From positions 559,693-623,692 of the forward strand of contig NZ_SRMF01000001.1 of assembly GCF_004768465.1 (NCBI RefSeq): a DNA stretch of 64,000 nt. The letters are read 5' to 3'. The first letter of the stretch is position 1, and each line of letters begins with the position of its first letter. The stretch is from Natronospirillum operosum. GTDB taxonomy: Bacteria; Pseudomonadota; Gammaproteobacteria; Pseudomonadales; Natronospirillaceae. Positions 17,708 to 25,966 of this stretch are shown piece by piece. The notes beneath the pieces were generated by a model, which was not told where the DNA came from, ran no database searches, and saw only the letters and a program-made list of their open reading frames with translations. A program made the position numbers and the translations under genes.

Positions 17708-19909
17708 ATGGCAAACCCCGACCTGATATCACGCCTGGCCTGGCAGCGTTGTATTGGCGACCGTTTCATCAATTATCTGGGTGAAGAAGAAATTATCCCC
17801 GTGGCGCGCAAGGAGCGCATGCTGCGCACCATGGGTTATGACCTGGACGATGATGCCGCCATTGAAGAGGCCATTTTCCAACTGGATGGAGCCCCCTGGA
17901 CACGGTTGCTGCGGCCGGTTTACGTGCTGACGGCAGACACCAGCGGCAGCGTCGGGCCCGGCGTGGAGTGCCATGTGCCGGATGCGCTGCTGGATACCAC
18001 CGGCGAGTGGCGGCTGGCGCTGGAAGAGGGGCTCTCCGAACTGGAAGGCGACTGGCTGCCGGCAGAATTGGAGGAAACCGGCGAATACTGGATCGGGGAT
18101 CAGCGCTATTCCCGTCGCCTGTTACCGGTGCCGGCGGCGCTGCCGCTGGGTTATCACCAACTGACCCTGGCGCTGGGCGCCAAGAGTGCCACCGCCAGCC
18201 TGATACTGGCGCCGGCCCAGGCCTACCAGAGCAAGACCATGGCGGCCGGTGAACGCATCTGGGGTACGGCCATCCAGCTCTATACCCTGCGTTCGGAGAC
18301 CAACTGGGGCCTGGGGGACTTCTCCGATCTGAATACCCTGATTCAGGAAATGAGCGCGCGCGGCGCCGGTTTTATCGGCCTGAATCCCATCCATGCGCTG
18401 TATCCGATCAATCCCGAGCATGCCAGCCCCTACAGCCCGTCCAACCGCAGTTTCATCAATCCGCTGTATGTGGACGTGACCCGGGTGCCGGAATTCGAGT
18501 TCGCCAAAGCGCTGCAGAAACGCTATCGGTCACCCGAGTTTCAGGCTGAACTGGAAAGCCTGCGCGCAGATACCCATGTCGACTATGCCCGTGTCGGGCC
18601 GCTGAAATACGAGTTTTTCGAAGGTCTGTACACCGTGTTCCGCGCACGCCATCTGGAGCGGGATACAGACCGGGGACGTCAGTTCAGGGCTTTTGTGGAG
18701 CAGGGCGGTGAAGCCCTGTTCGAACATGCGACGTTCGAAGCACTGCTGGCGCACTTCAAGGCGCAGGACATCAATGCCTGGGGCTGGCCGGCCTGGCCCG
18801 AGTCCTATCAGGACCACCATTCGCCTGCGGTGCAGCAGTTTGTCGACACGCACCAGGATGCCATCCAGTATCGGCTCTATCTGCAGTTTATCGCCGATGA
18901 GCAGTTGCGCGCGGTCAATGCAGCCGCGGAACGCTCCGGCATGGCCCTGGGCCTGTATCGCGATCTGGCGGTGGGCGCCGATCGGGGCGGGGCTGAAGTC
19001 TGGTCCAACCGGGAGATTTTCTGTGGTGAGGCCAGTGTGGGCGCACCGCCGGACGCGCTGGGCCCGACCGGGCAGAACTGGGGCCTGCCGCCGCTGGACC
19101 CGATTCGGCTGGAGGCGGAAGCCTACGCCACCTTCATTACCCTGGTGCGCAACAATATGCGCGGCTGTGGCGCCCTGCGCATCGACCATGCGATGGCGCT
19201 GTTCCGGCTCTGGTGGTGCCCGCCCGGGGCCGATGCCGCGCAGGGTGTGTATGTACACTACAATCTGGACCACCTGCTGGGCATTCTGAACCTGGAGAGT
19301 CAGCGCAACCAGTGCATGGTGATTGCCGAGGATCTGGGTACAGTGCCGGAGGAGGTCATGCACCGCTTCCCGGCGGCGCAGCTCTATTCCAACAAGGTGT
19401 TCTATTTCGAAACCTCGCCTGCGGGCACCACCCCGCCCGAACAGTATCCGGCGCGGTCGCTGGCCATTGTGGCCAACCATGACATGCCGACGCTCAGCGC
19501 CTACTGGAACCGCTCGGATCTGGAGCTGCGGCGGACCCTGAACATGTTCCCCACGCCCGACAGCTACCATGAAGAGCGCGCGCGCCGCGAAGGCTGCAAG
19601 CAGTCCATTCTGGATGCCCTGCAGGCGACCGGACGCTTGCCGGCCGGGGTACCGGAACGGGCAGAGGAGCTGCCGGAAATGACGCCGGAGCTCAGCTTTG
19701 CGATCCACTGTTTCCTGGCCTCGGGCAGTGCCCAGTTGGTCGCCGTGCAACTGGAGGATCTGTTGCTGATCAATGATCCGGTCAATGTGCCCGGCACCAG
19801 TGACGAGTACCGCAACTGGCGCCGCAAGCTGACGCAGGACACGCGGGGCCTGTTTCGGGCCGAGGGTACCGATGGCTTTGCGCATCAGATGACGCGGGAG
19901 CGGAGCTGA
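17708..19909 (+). CDS. malQ: 4-alpha-glucanotransferase (amylomaltase, GH77)
   Basis: Transfers glucan chains between malto-oligosaccharides and releases glucose, which Glk can phosphorylate. The protein has 733 residues, near the long E. coli MalQ form. GH77 marks: WGTAIQLYTLRSETNWGLGD, GFIGLNPIHALYP, SPYSPSNRSFINPLYVDV, GLYRDLAVGADRGGAEVW, and the three acidic catalytic residues in LRIDHAMALFRLWW, MVIAEDLGTVP and VANHDMPTLSAYW. About 150 N-terminal residues precede the catalytic part, as in E. coli MalQ. ATG 17708 has AGAGG just upstream; longer in-frame starts lack a site. Confidence 0.95.
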   Translation: MANPDLISRLAWQRCIGDRFINYLGEEEIIPVARKERMLRTMGYDLDDDAAIEEAIFQLDGAPWTRLLRPVYVLTADTSGSVGPGVECHVPDALLDTTGEWRLALEEGLSELEGDWLPAELEETGEYWIGDQRYSRRLLPVPAALPLGYHQLTLALGAKSATASLILAPAQAYQSKTMAAGERIWGTAIQLYTLRSETNWGLGDFSDLNTLIQEMSARGAGFIGLNPIHALYPINPEHASPYSPSNRSFINPLYVDVTRVPEFEFAKALQKRYRSPEFQAELESLRADTHVDYARVGPLKYEFFEGLYTVFRARHLERDTDRGRQFRAFVEQGGEALFEHATFEALLAHFKAQDINAWGWPAWPESYQDHHSPAVQQFVDTHQDAIQYRLYLQFIADEQLRAVNAAAERSGMALGLYRDLAVGADRGGAEVWSNREIFCGEASVGAPPDALGPTGQNWGLPPLDPIRLEAEAYATFITLVRNNMRGCGALRIDHAMALFRLWWCPPGADAAQGVYVHYNLDHLLGILNLESQRNQCMVIAEDLGTVPEEVMHRFPAAQLYSNKVFYFETSPAGTTPPEQYPARSLAIVANHDMPTLSAYWNRSDLELRRTLNMFPTPDSYHEERARREGCKQSILDALQATGRLPAGVPERAEELPEMTPELSFAIHCFLASGSAQLVAVQLEDLLLINDPVNVPGTSDEYRNWRRKLTQDTRGLFRAEGTDGFAHQMTRERS

Positions 19910-20002
19910 GTTGGGTGTTGTTCGCGTGCCTTGGGGTGGAGACGGGTCGTCAAAAGGGTGGAATTAGGCTGGGGGTGGAAGTGTTTTGAGGGCATTTTGC
20001 TT

Positions 20003-20021
20003 GAATCGCTGTGGTCGATTC
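20003..20021. promoter_or_regulatory. Inverted repeat upstream of the MalK-like ATPase
   Basis: GAATCG (20003-20008) and CGATTC (20016-20021) are exact inverted copies separated by 7 nt, about 80 bp before the ATPase start. The 194-bp gap between malQ and this gene holds no other gene. It could be an operator; the binding protein is unknown. Confidence 0.35.
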
Positions 20022-20103
20022 CGCATAGTCTGATGCGCAAGGCCGGAGGCAGCATTTCCCGGCCCGACTGAATACCGACAACAAGCAACGAGTGGATAGT
20101 CCA

Positions 20104-21204
20104 ATGGCTGATATCGAATTCAAGAAAGTCGTCAAGAGCTATGGTGACGTCAAAGTCATCAAGTCGCTCGACCTGAGCATCAAGGACAAGGAGTTCATGG
20201 TACTGGTGGGGCCTTCCGGCTGTGGCAAGTCGACCACGCTGCGCATGATCGCCGGTCTGGAAGAAATCACCGAAGGTGATCTCTTTATCGGTGAGCGCCG
20301 GGTCAACAATGTACACCCGAAAGATCGGGATGTGGCCATGGTATTCCAGAGCTACGCTCTGTACCCGCATATGTCGGTGCGGGAAAATATCGCCTTTGGT
20401 CTGCGTTTGCGCAAGATGCCGAAAGACGAAATCGATACGCTGGTGGACGAAGCGGCCAAGACTCTGGGTCTGACGCCGCTGCTGGATCGCAAGCCCAAGG
20501 CGCTGTCCGGTGGTCAGCGTCAACGGGTGGCGCTGGGTCGTGCCATCGTGCGCAAGCCTTCCGTGTTCCTGTTCGATGAGCCGCTGTCCAACCTGGATGC
20601 GGAACTGCGGGTACAGATGCGGGCCGAGATCGCCAAGCTGCAGAAGCGTCTCGCCATTACCTCTGTCTACGTGACGCACGACCAGGTTGAAGCCATGACC
20701 ATGGGTGACCGCATCGCGGTACTGCATGACGGCGACCTGCGTCAGGTCGGCACGCCGCTGGAGCTGTACGATACACCGGCCAACCTGTTTGTGGCCCAGT
20801 TTATCGGTACGCCGAACATGAACGTGGCCAAGGGCAATATCAGCGAAGATGGCAGCAAGATCAGCATCGGTTCGATCGAGTTCGCTGTGCCGGCCAAGTG
20901 GAAGGATGCCTGCAAGGCCAATGCCGGCAAGCCGATTCACGTCGGTTTCCGCCCCGAACACACGCTGCCCGATGACGAGCATGACTGGAAAAACACTGCC
21001 CGCCTGTCCGGCCATGTCGACATCGTCGAAACTCTGGGGCACGAGGTGGTGGTCTATGTCACCATCGAGGGTCTGGACAAGCGCGTGATTGCCAAGGCTG
21101 ACGTGCACAAGACACCGACTCCGGGCGATGCGATGTCGGTAGACGTCAATCTGGATGAACTGCATCTGTTTGACGGCGAGACCGACGAGCGTCTGAGCAG
21201 CTGA
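20104..21204 (+). CDS. Sugar ABC transporter ATPase, MalK/UgpC/MsmK type
   Basis: Cytoplasmic ATPase of CUT1 carbohydrate importers, 366 residues. Walker [11 protein letters not shown] (36-45), Q-loop [13 protein letters not shown], signature [16 protein letters not shown], Walker [17 protein letters not shown], switch His in [11 protein letters not shown]. The C-terminal TOBE/regulatory domain (about 240-366) contains [10 protein letters not shown] and ends [13 protein letters not shown]. No permease or sugar-binding gene flanks it, so it is an orphan that may serve several sugar importers, as MsmK does in other bacteria. Its position next to malQ and glk suggests maltodextrin or related sugars; that is inference. 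Confidence 0.9.
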   Translation: MADIEFKKVVKSYGDVKVIKSLDLSIKDKEFMVLVGPSGCGKSTTLRMIAGLEEITEGDLFIGERRVNNVHPKDRDVAMVFQSYALYPHMSVRENIAFGLRLRKMPKDEIDTLVDEAAKTLGLTPLLDRKPKALSGGQRQRVALGRAIVRKPSVFLFDEPLSNLDAELRVQMRAEIAKLQKRLAITSVYVTHDQVEAMTMGDRIAVLHDGDLRQVGTPLELYDTPANLFVAQFIGTPNMNVAKGNISEDGSKISIGSIEFAVPAKWKDACKANAGKPIHVGFRPEHTLPDDEHDWKNTARLSGHVDIVETLGHEVVVYVTIEGLDKRVIAKADVHKTPTPGDAMSVDVNLDELHLFDGETDERLSS

Positions 21205-21226
21205 TTCGACAGCCCTCCCGCAACTG

Positions 21227-21251
21227 AAAAGCCGGCTTCGAGCCGGCTTTT
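21227..21251 (+). terminator. Intrinsic terminator after the MalK-like gene
   Basis: The 11-bp stem AAAAGCCGGCT (21227-21237) and AGCCGGCTTTT (21241-21251) closes a 3-nt TCG loop and runs into TTTTTTG. It lies 22 nt after the stop codon. Confidence 0.9.
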
Positions 21252-21401
21252 TTGTTGGGGGCCGCACCAATCCTGCCTCCCAACTCCAGCGAGGCACGCA
21301 AGTGCCGATATGGACCGCCGGGCCCTGCCAGCCCCCGACAGACCGCCACCACGTTAAGAGTGAGTGCCAATGCCGCCTGATGGCGGGGTGTGCTGACCGC
21401 A

Positions 21402-21753
21402 GACACGCAAAAAACATCATCCCTGACAGCTCGAGCACGGCCGTCCCTGGCCGTGCACGGTCTGCGGCTCAGCACACCACCGCTCGGCGGCCGCGCCATT
21501 GCAGGCTACTTTCAATGGGCGGCTGACGCCGCCATCGGCCAGGGGGCTGGCCTCCTACGGAACATAACCACCATAGGAGCGCCCCCCGGGAACATAACCA
21601 ACGTAGGAGCGCACCCCGTGCGCGATAGGGCCGCAGGCCCCCGAGTTGGGGAAGGCACTACTGGAGTCGCCTGCCGGGTGCATGCCCTGTGAGACCGTTT
21701 GCGGCCAGGGATGGCCGCAACCGAGCTGTCAGGGACGACGTTTTTTGCGTGTC
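21402..21753. repeat. Long inverted repeat pair in noncoding block
   Basis: The 32 bases at 21402-21433 (starting GACACGCAAAAAAC) are the reverse complement of 21722-21753 (ending GTTTTTTGCGTGTC) with only two mismatches. The arms lie 288 bp apart in a 750-bp stretch with no credible gene between the converging MalK-like gene and livM. Both arms contain a GTCAGGGA...GTTTTTTGCGTGTC string that looks like a dispersed extragenic palindrome unit used in both orientations. Confidence 0.6.
21559..21627. repeat. REP-like palindrome with a tandem 24-bp unit
   Basis: A 24-bp unit (GGAACATAACCAnCnTAGGAGC plus GC) occurs at 21559-21582 and again at 21589-21612 with two mismatches. The second copy runs into TAGGAGCGCACCCCGTGCGC, where GCGCAC (21609-21614) and GTGCGC (21618-21623) pair around CCC. 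The GTAGGAGCGC...GCGCGA form resembles the REP sequences of Pseudomonas and relatives, which RAYT transposases mobilise. No RAYT gene is in the window. Confidence 0.6.
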
Positions 21754-21765
21754 TCACAGGGCATG
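21681..21765. repeat. 85-bp palindromic extragenic element
   Basis: 15-bp perfect inverted ends (CATGCCCTGTGAGAC at 21681-21695, GTCTCACAGGGCATG at 21751-21765) enclose an inner 9-bp hairpin (TTGCGGCCA at 21699-21707, TGGCCGCAA at 21712-21720). The whole unit can fold as a cruciform or a long RNA hairpin. It shares its right half with the 32-bp inverted repeat arm. Confidence 0.65.
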
Positions 21766-21770
21766 AGCCC

Positions 21771-21947
21771 GAGCGTGGCGACGGGACCGGAGGCACCAAG
21801 CCATCAGGCGGCCTTGGCAACCAGCTCGGACTCACAGGGCCTGTACCCGAGCGTGGCGACGGGACCGGAGGCACCAAGCCATCAGGCGGCACTGGCACTC
21901 ACTCTGAGCGTGGCGACGGTACCGGAGGCACCCCGCCATCAGCCGGC
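21771..21947. repeat. Three direct copies of a 42-bp unit
   Basis: A 42-bp unit starting GAGCGTGGCGACGGGACCGG occurs at 21771-21812 and, identically, at 21849-21890. A third copy at 21906-21947 has a few changes. The preceding bases (CACAGGGC...CCCGAGCG) are also shared by the first two. A reversed fragment appears at about 21361-21387 (TGCCGCCTGATGGCGGGG). The block ends just before the livM stop codon. Confidence 0.65.
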
Positions 21948-21962
21948 ATGGACTCGTGCCGC

Positions 21963-23252
21963 TCAGGTGTCGTGCTTGACCTTCTCCGGCATCAGCCCCT
22001 GCGGCGCAAAGCGCAGAATCAGAGTGATCAGCAGCCCGATGATGAACACGCGGGACTGCAGCGCCCGGCTGGCAATATTGCCCGGCGGCTCCCAGGCGAA
22101 CCACATGTCACCCAGATAGATGACCACCTGCATCACATAGAGCGCCACCGGTTCCGACATCACCCAGATCACATAGACCAGGAAGGCCCCCAGAATGGTA
22201 CCCAGATTGTTGCCGGGCCCGCCCAGTATGGCCATGACCAGAATCAGGAAGGTATGGTTCAGCGGCAGGTAGCCCTGAGCGTTGAAGATACTGGTGAAGT
22301 TGGTCAGGGCAGCACCGCCGATACCCATCAGGATACAGCCGAACACGAATATCTCGAGGCGCCGCTTGTTGATGTCCTTGCCCATGGCCGCAGCCGAGAT
22401 CTCGTTGTCGCGGATGGACCGGATCATGCGACCCCAGGGCGCCTTGTAGGCCCGCTGCAGCAGCAGGAAGATGGCCAGCACCACCAGCGCCGTCAAGGTC
22501 AGATAGAGCGAACGGGCGGCCAGAAAACCGATATCACCCGGGCCGGGTACCGGCCAGGGAATGGGCGATACGGTCAGCGTACCCCGTGTCAGCCATTCCT
22601 CGTTGACCATGACGGCCTTGATGATTTCGGCAATACCCAGGGTTGCGATGACCAGATAGTCACTGCGCAGTCCCAGACAGATCCTGCCGATGAAGTAGCC
22701 GGCCACGCCCGCCAGCAGACCACCCACCAGCCAGCCGACCAGCGGATGCATGCCCAGACCGCCGATAAACTGCGCTTCGCGCTCGATGGCAGAGGCAATG
22801 GGCACAAAGTGGGACTTCATCATCATGTAGAGAATGAACGCCACAATGATGGTGGCCCAGGTGCGCACCTTCTTCGGTACGCCCAAACGATGGATTTGCG
22901 ATACCCCGATAATGATCAGGATATAGAACACCGCCCTTACAATGGCCCAGCCCAGTTGTTGCGGCAGGTCGGTATTCCAGAAAGCCGCATTCATCGGTAC
23001 GCTGAAGGCCATGGCGGCATAGCCACCCAGGGCCAGGAAGCCCAGTACGCCGGCATTGAGCTGGCCGGCATAACCCCACTGAATGGTGAAGCCCAGGGCC
23101 AGGATGGCGTAACAGGTGGCTTCCACCATCATGCGCACACCGAAGGTCATGCCCTGTGCCATGATGACGCCAATGATGGCGACGACGACAATGCCGGCAA
23201 CAATGGTTTCGCGGACCGGCAATCGGTTGAGAATGGGTGCATTTGCCAACAT
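21963..23252 (-). CDS. livM: Branched-chain amino acid ABC permease LivM
   Basis: Inner-membrane permease, 429 residues, about ten membrane segments. LivM marks include MMVEATCYAILALGFTIQWG, YAGQLNAGVLGFLALGGYAA, the cytoplasmic loop APWGRMIRSIRDNEISA and MAILGGPGNNLGTILGAFLV. Compared with short LivM proteins it has an extra stretch around residues 80-160 with additional membrane segments, as in the longer E. coli form. It is the last gene of the livGFHM unit; its ATG overlaps the livH stop by one base. The 3' end reaches the repeat block. Confidence 0.92.
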   Translation of the reverse strand: MLANAPILNRLPVRETIVAGIVVVAIIGVIMAQGMTFGVRMMVEATCYAILALGFTIQWGYAGQLNAGVLGFLALGGYAAMAFSVPMNAAFWNTDLPQQLGWAIVRAVFYILIIIGVSQIHRLGVPKKVRTWATIIVAFILYMMMKSHFVPIASAIEREAQFIGGLGMHPLVGWLVGGLLAGVAGYFIGRICLGLRSDYLVIATLGIAEIIKAVMVNEEWLTRGTLTVSPIPWPVPGPGDIGFLAARSLYLTLTALVVLAIFLLLQRAYKAPWGRMIRSIRDNEISAAAMGKDINKRRLEIFVFGCILMGIGGAALTNFTSIFNAQGYLPLNHTFLILVMAILGGPGNNLGTILGAFLVYVIWVMSEPVALYVMQVVIYLGDMWFAWEPPGNIASRALQSRVFIIGLLITLILRFAPQGLMPEKVKHDT

Positions 23253-24256
23253 CAGATCACCTTCCCTTTAAAGATACCGGTGGGGCGCCAGATCAGCACC
23301 ACAACGAGAATGAAGAAGGGCACCACAATCTTGTATTCGGTACCCACCAGCGCCAGGTTGCGCGGCACTTCCAGAGCTTCCGGCAGCATGGGTTGCAGCG
23401 GGCGCAGCAGGATGGACCAGTTGAATACAGACAGGGTCTCCACAAACCCGACCAGATAACCGCCGGCAATGGCGCCATAGGGCTGGCCGACCCCGCCCAC
23501 TATGGTGGCGGCAAATATGGGCAGCAGAATAAAGAAACTGAGCTGCGGTTGCAGCGCCACATCCATGGCCAGCATGGTACCGGCCACGGCCGCCAGGGCG
23601 CCGGCGATGACCCAGGTCACCATGACCACGGCTCGGGTGTTGATACCCGATACCTCGGCCAGATCCGGGTTGTCGGACATGGCGCGCATGGCCTTGCCGA
23701 GACGGCTTCGGGTCAGGAAGAAATGCAGCGCCACCACGGCGACAATGGCGAAGATGATCAGCCAGATCTGGGGGTCGGTGATCACGATGGGGCGGGTAAT
23801 CCCCTCCATCGGCACCTCCAGACGATAGATTTCCTTGCGCTCGCCAATGTACAGGCTGCGGCTGCTGGTGCCGGCAAACATGCGGATGATGCCCTGCAGC
23901 ATCAGCGTTACACCCAGCGAGGCGATAACCAGCACAATGGGCTTCACACCCTTGTCGCGCAGTGGCTTGTAGAAGGCATTGTCGAGACCGATGGCCAGCA
24001 CGGCTGTAATCGCCATGGCAATGGGCAGCATCAGAATCGGCGTCGGAATACCCAGTGCCGCCCCGGAACCCGGGAACATGGCGGTGAATATGAACACCAT
24101 GAAGGCGCCGAAGGTCATCATGTCCGCATGCGCGAAATGCGCAAACCGCATGATGCTGAAGATCAACGTAATGCCGATCGCGCCCAGAGCATAGATGGAA
24201 CCGGCCACCGCCCCGGAGATCACGACATTGTTGATAAAGAAAATGAACTCGTTCAC
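23252..24256 (-). CDS. livH: Branched-chain amino acid ABC permease LivH
   Basis: Inner-membrane permease, 334 residues, eight or so membrane segments. Family marks: SIYALGAIGITLIFSIMRFA, FAHADMMTFGAFMVF, the cytoplasmic loop SRLGKAMRAMSDNPDLAEVS and FAATIVGGVGQPYGAIAGGY. The start is GTG 24256, chosen because GGAGAGA sits 5 nt before it and the product then starts MNEFIFFINN. It lies 19 nt after livF and is coupled to livM. Confidence 0.92.
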   Translation of the reverse strand: MNEFIFFINNVVISGAVAGSIYALGAIGITLIFSIMRFAHFAHADMMTFGAFMVFIFTAMFPGSGAALGIPTPILMLPIAMAITAVLAIGLDNAFYKPLRDKGVKPIVLVIASLGVTLMLQGIIRMFAGTSSRSLYIGERKEIYRLEVPMEGITRPIVITDPQIWLIIFAIVAVVALHFFLTRSRLGKAMRAMSDNPDLAEVSGINTRAVVMVTWVIAGALAAVAGTMLAMDVALQPQLSFFILLPIFAATIVGGVGQPYGAIAGGYLVGFVETLSVFNWSILLRPLQPMLPEALEVPRNLALVGTEYKIVVPFFILVVVLIWRPTGIFKGKVI

Positions 24257-24275
24257 AACATCTCTCCTTAAACTG

Positions 24276-24980
24276 TTAGCCGCCGAGGAAGCTTTTGGCC
24301 ACTTCCGGATCGTTCAGCAGCGCTTCACCGGTGTCGGTGTATCGGTTCTGGCCTGCGGCCAGTACAAAGCCCTTGTCGGCAATGGCCAGAGCCTGCTTTG
24401 CATTCTGCTCCACCATCAGCACGCCCACACCGGCCTTGTTGATTTCCTTCACGCGGTTGAATATCTCGTTCATGTAGAGCGGTGACAGGCCTGCCGTCGG
24501 CTCGTCCAGCAGCAACAGAGAGGGTTCCACCATCAGGGCGCGGCCCATGGCCACCATCTGGCGCTGGCCGCCGGACAGTTCGCCGGCCTGCTGGCGACGC
24601 TTTTCCTTCAGCGGCGGAAAGAACTCGTAGACCTGTTCCAGCATGGCTGGCACGCGCGCCGGGTGGATGTAGGCGCCCATTTCGAGGTTTTCCTGCACCG
24701 TCAGGCTGGGAAAGATGTTCTTCTCCTGCGGTACAAAGCCCATGCCCTGCTGAACCAGTTTGCTGGGCAGGGTGTTCTTGATCGATTGACCGCGCAGGAC
24801 GATGTCACCCTGGGTGACGTTCAGCATGCCGAAAATGGCTTTCAGCATGGTCGATTTCCCGGCCCCGTTGGGCCCGATGATGACGCCAATCTCATCCTTT
24901 TCGATACTTATGTTGACGCCGTTCAGTATGTTCATGCCGCCGTAGCCGCCATGAACATCAGTCGCTTCCAGTAAAGGCAT
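24276..24980 (-). CDS. livF: Branched-chain amino acid ABC ATPase LivF
   Basis: Cytoplasmic ATPase, 234 residues, the usual LivF size. Walker A GPNGAGKSTMLKA, signature LSGGQRQMVAMGRAL, Walker B LLLLDEPTAGLSP, and the LivF-type VGVLMVEQNAKQALAIADKG. It pairs with LivG on the LivHM permease. The order here is G-F-H-M, unlike the K-H-M-G-F order of E. coli. Confidence 0.93.
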   Translation of the reverse strand: MPLLEATDVHGGYGGMNILNGVNISIEKDEIGVIIGPNGAGKSTMLKAIFGMLNVTQGDIVLRGQSIKNTLPSKLVQQGMGFVPQEKNIFPSLTVQENLEMGAYIHPARVPAMLEQVYEFFPPLKEKRRQQAGELSGGQRQMVAMGRALMVEPSLLLLDEPTAGLSPLYMNEIFNRVKEINKAGVGVLMVEQNAKQALAIADKGFVLAAGQNRYTDTGEALLNDPEVAKSFLGG

Positions 24981-25004
24981 TGTGGTCTCCGGAATTGTTC
25001 AGGG

Positions 25005-25781
<777 letters not shown>

Positions 25782-25793
25782 TGGCCCTCCCGA

Positions 25794-25819
25794 CGGATCG
25801 GAACATCTTACCCGATCCG
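25794..25819 (-). promoter_or_regulatory. Hairpin in the liv leader next to the ribosome site
   Basis: CGGATCGG (25794-25801) pairs with CCGATCCG (25812-25819) around a 10-nt loop, ending 12 nt before the livG ATG on the minus strand and abutting its GGGAGGG. Such a stem could limit ribosome access or protect the 5' end. No leader peptide rich in branched-chain codons was seen. Confidence 0.4.
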
Positions 25820-25893
25820 CAGTTTTTATTATGGGCCGACCGCGGAGCCCAGAATGCAGGCGTTGTCCGTGGTCGGGGCGAAAAATGGGGTCA

Positions 25894-25921
25894 ATTCTAA
25901 CGACCCGTTAAGTAAAAGCAA
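25894..25921 (-). promoter_or_regulatory. Possible promoter of the liv operon
   Basis: On the minus strand TTGCTT (25921-25916) and TAGAAT (25899-25894) are separated by 16 nt. The -10 fits well (5 of 6), the -35 poorly (3 of 6). The 5' leader would be about 105 nt. The 185-bp gap between the large channel gene and livG holds this and the hairpin, and no gene. Confidence 0.35.
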
Positions 25922-25966
25922 AAGAATTGTGTGGGTGACAAGTCGGTTTTACGAGGCCCTGAAATG

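Noticed and set aside
20092-20103. Longer start for the MalK-like ATPase
   Set aside because: The earlier start adds four residues without family support; ATG 20104 gives the usual N-terminus.
21699-23459. 586-codon plus-strand frame across the repeat block and livM/livH
   Set aside because: Its product is low-complexity, rich in His, Gln and Gly, and lies antisense to livM and livH.
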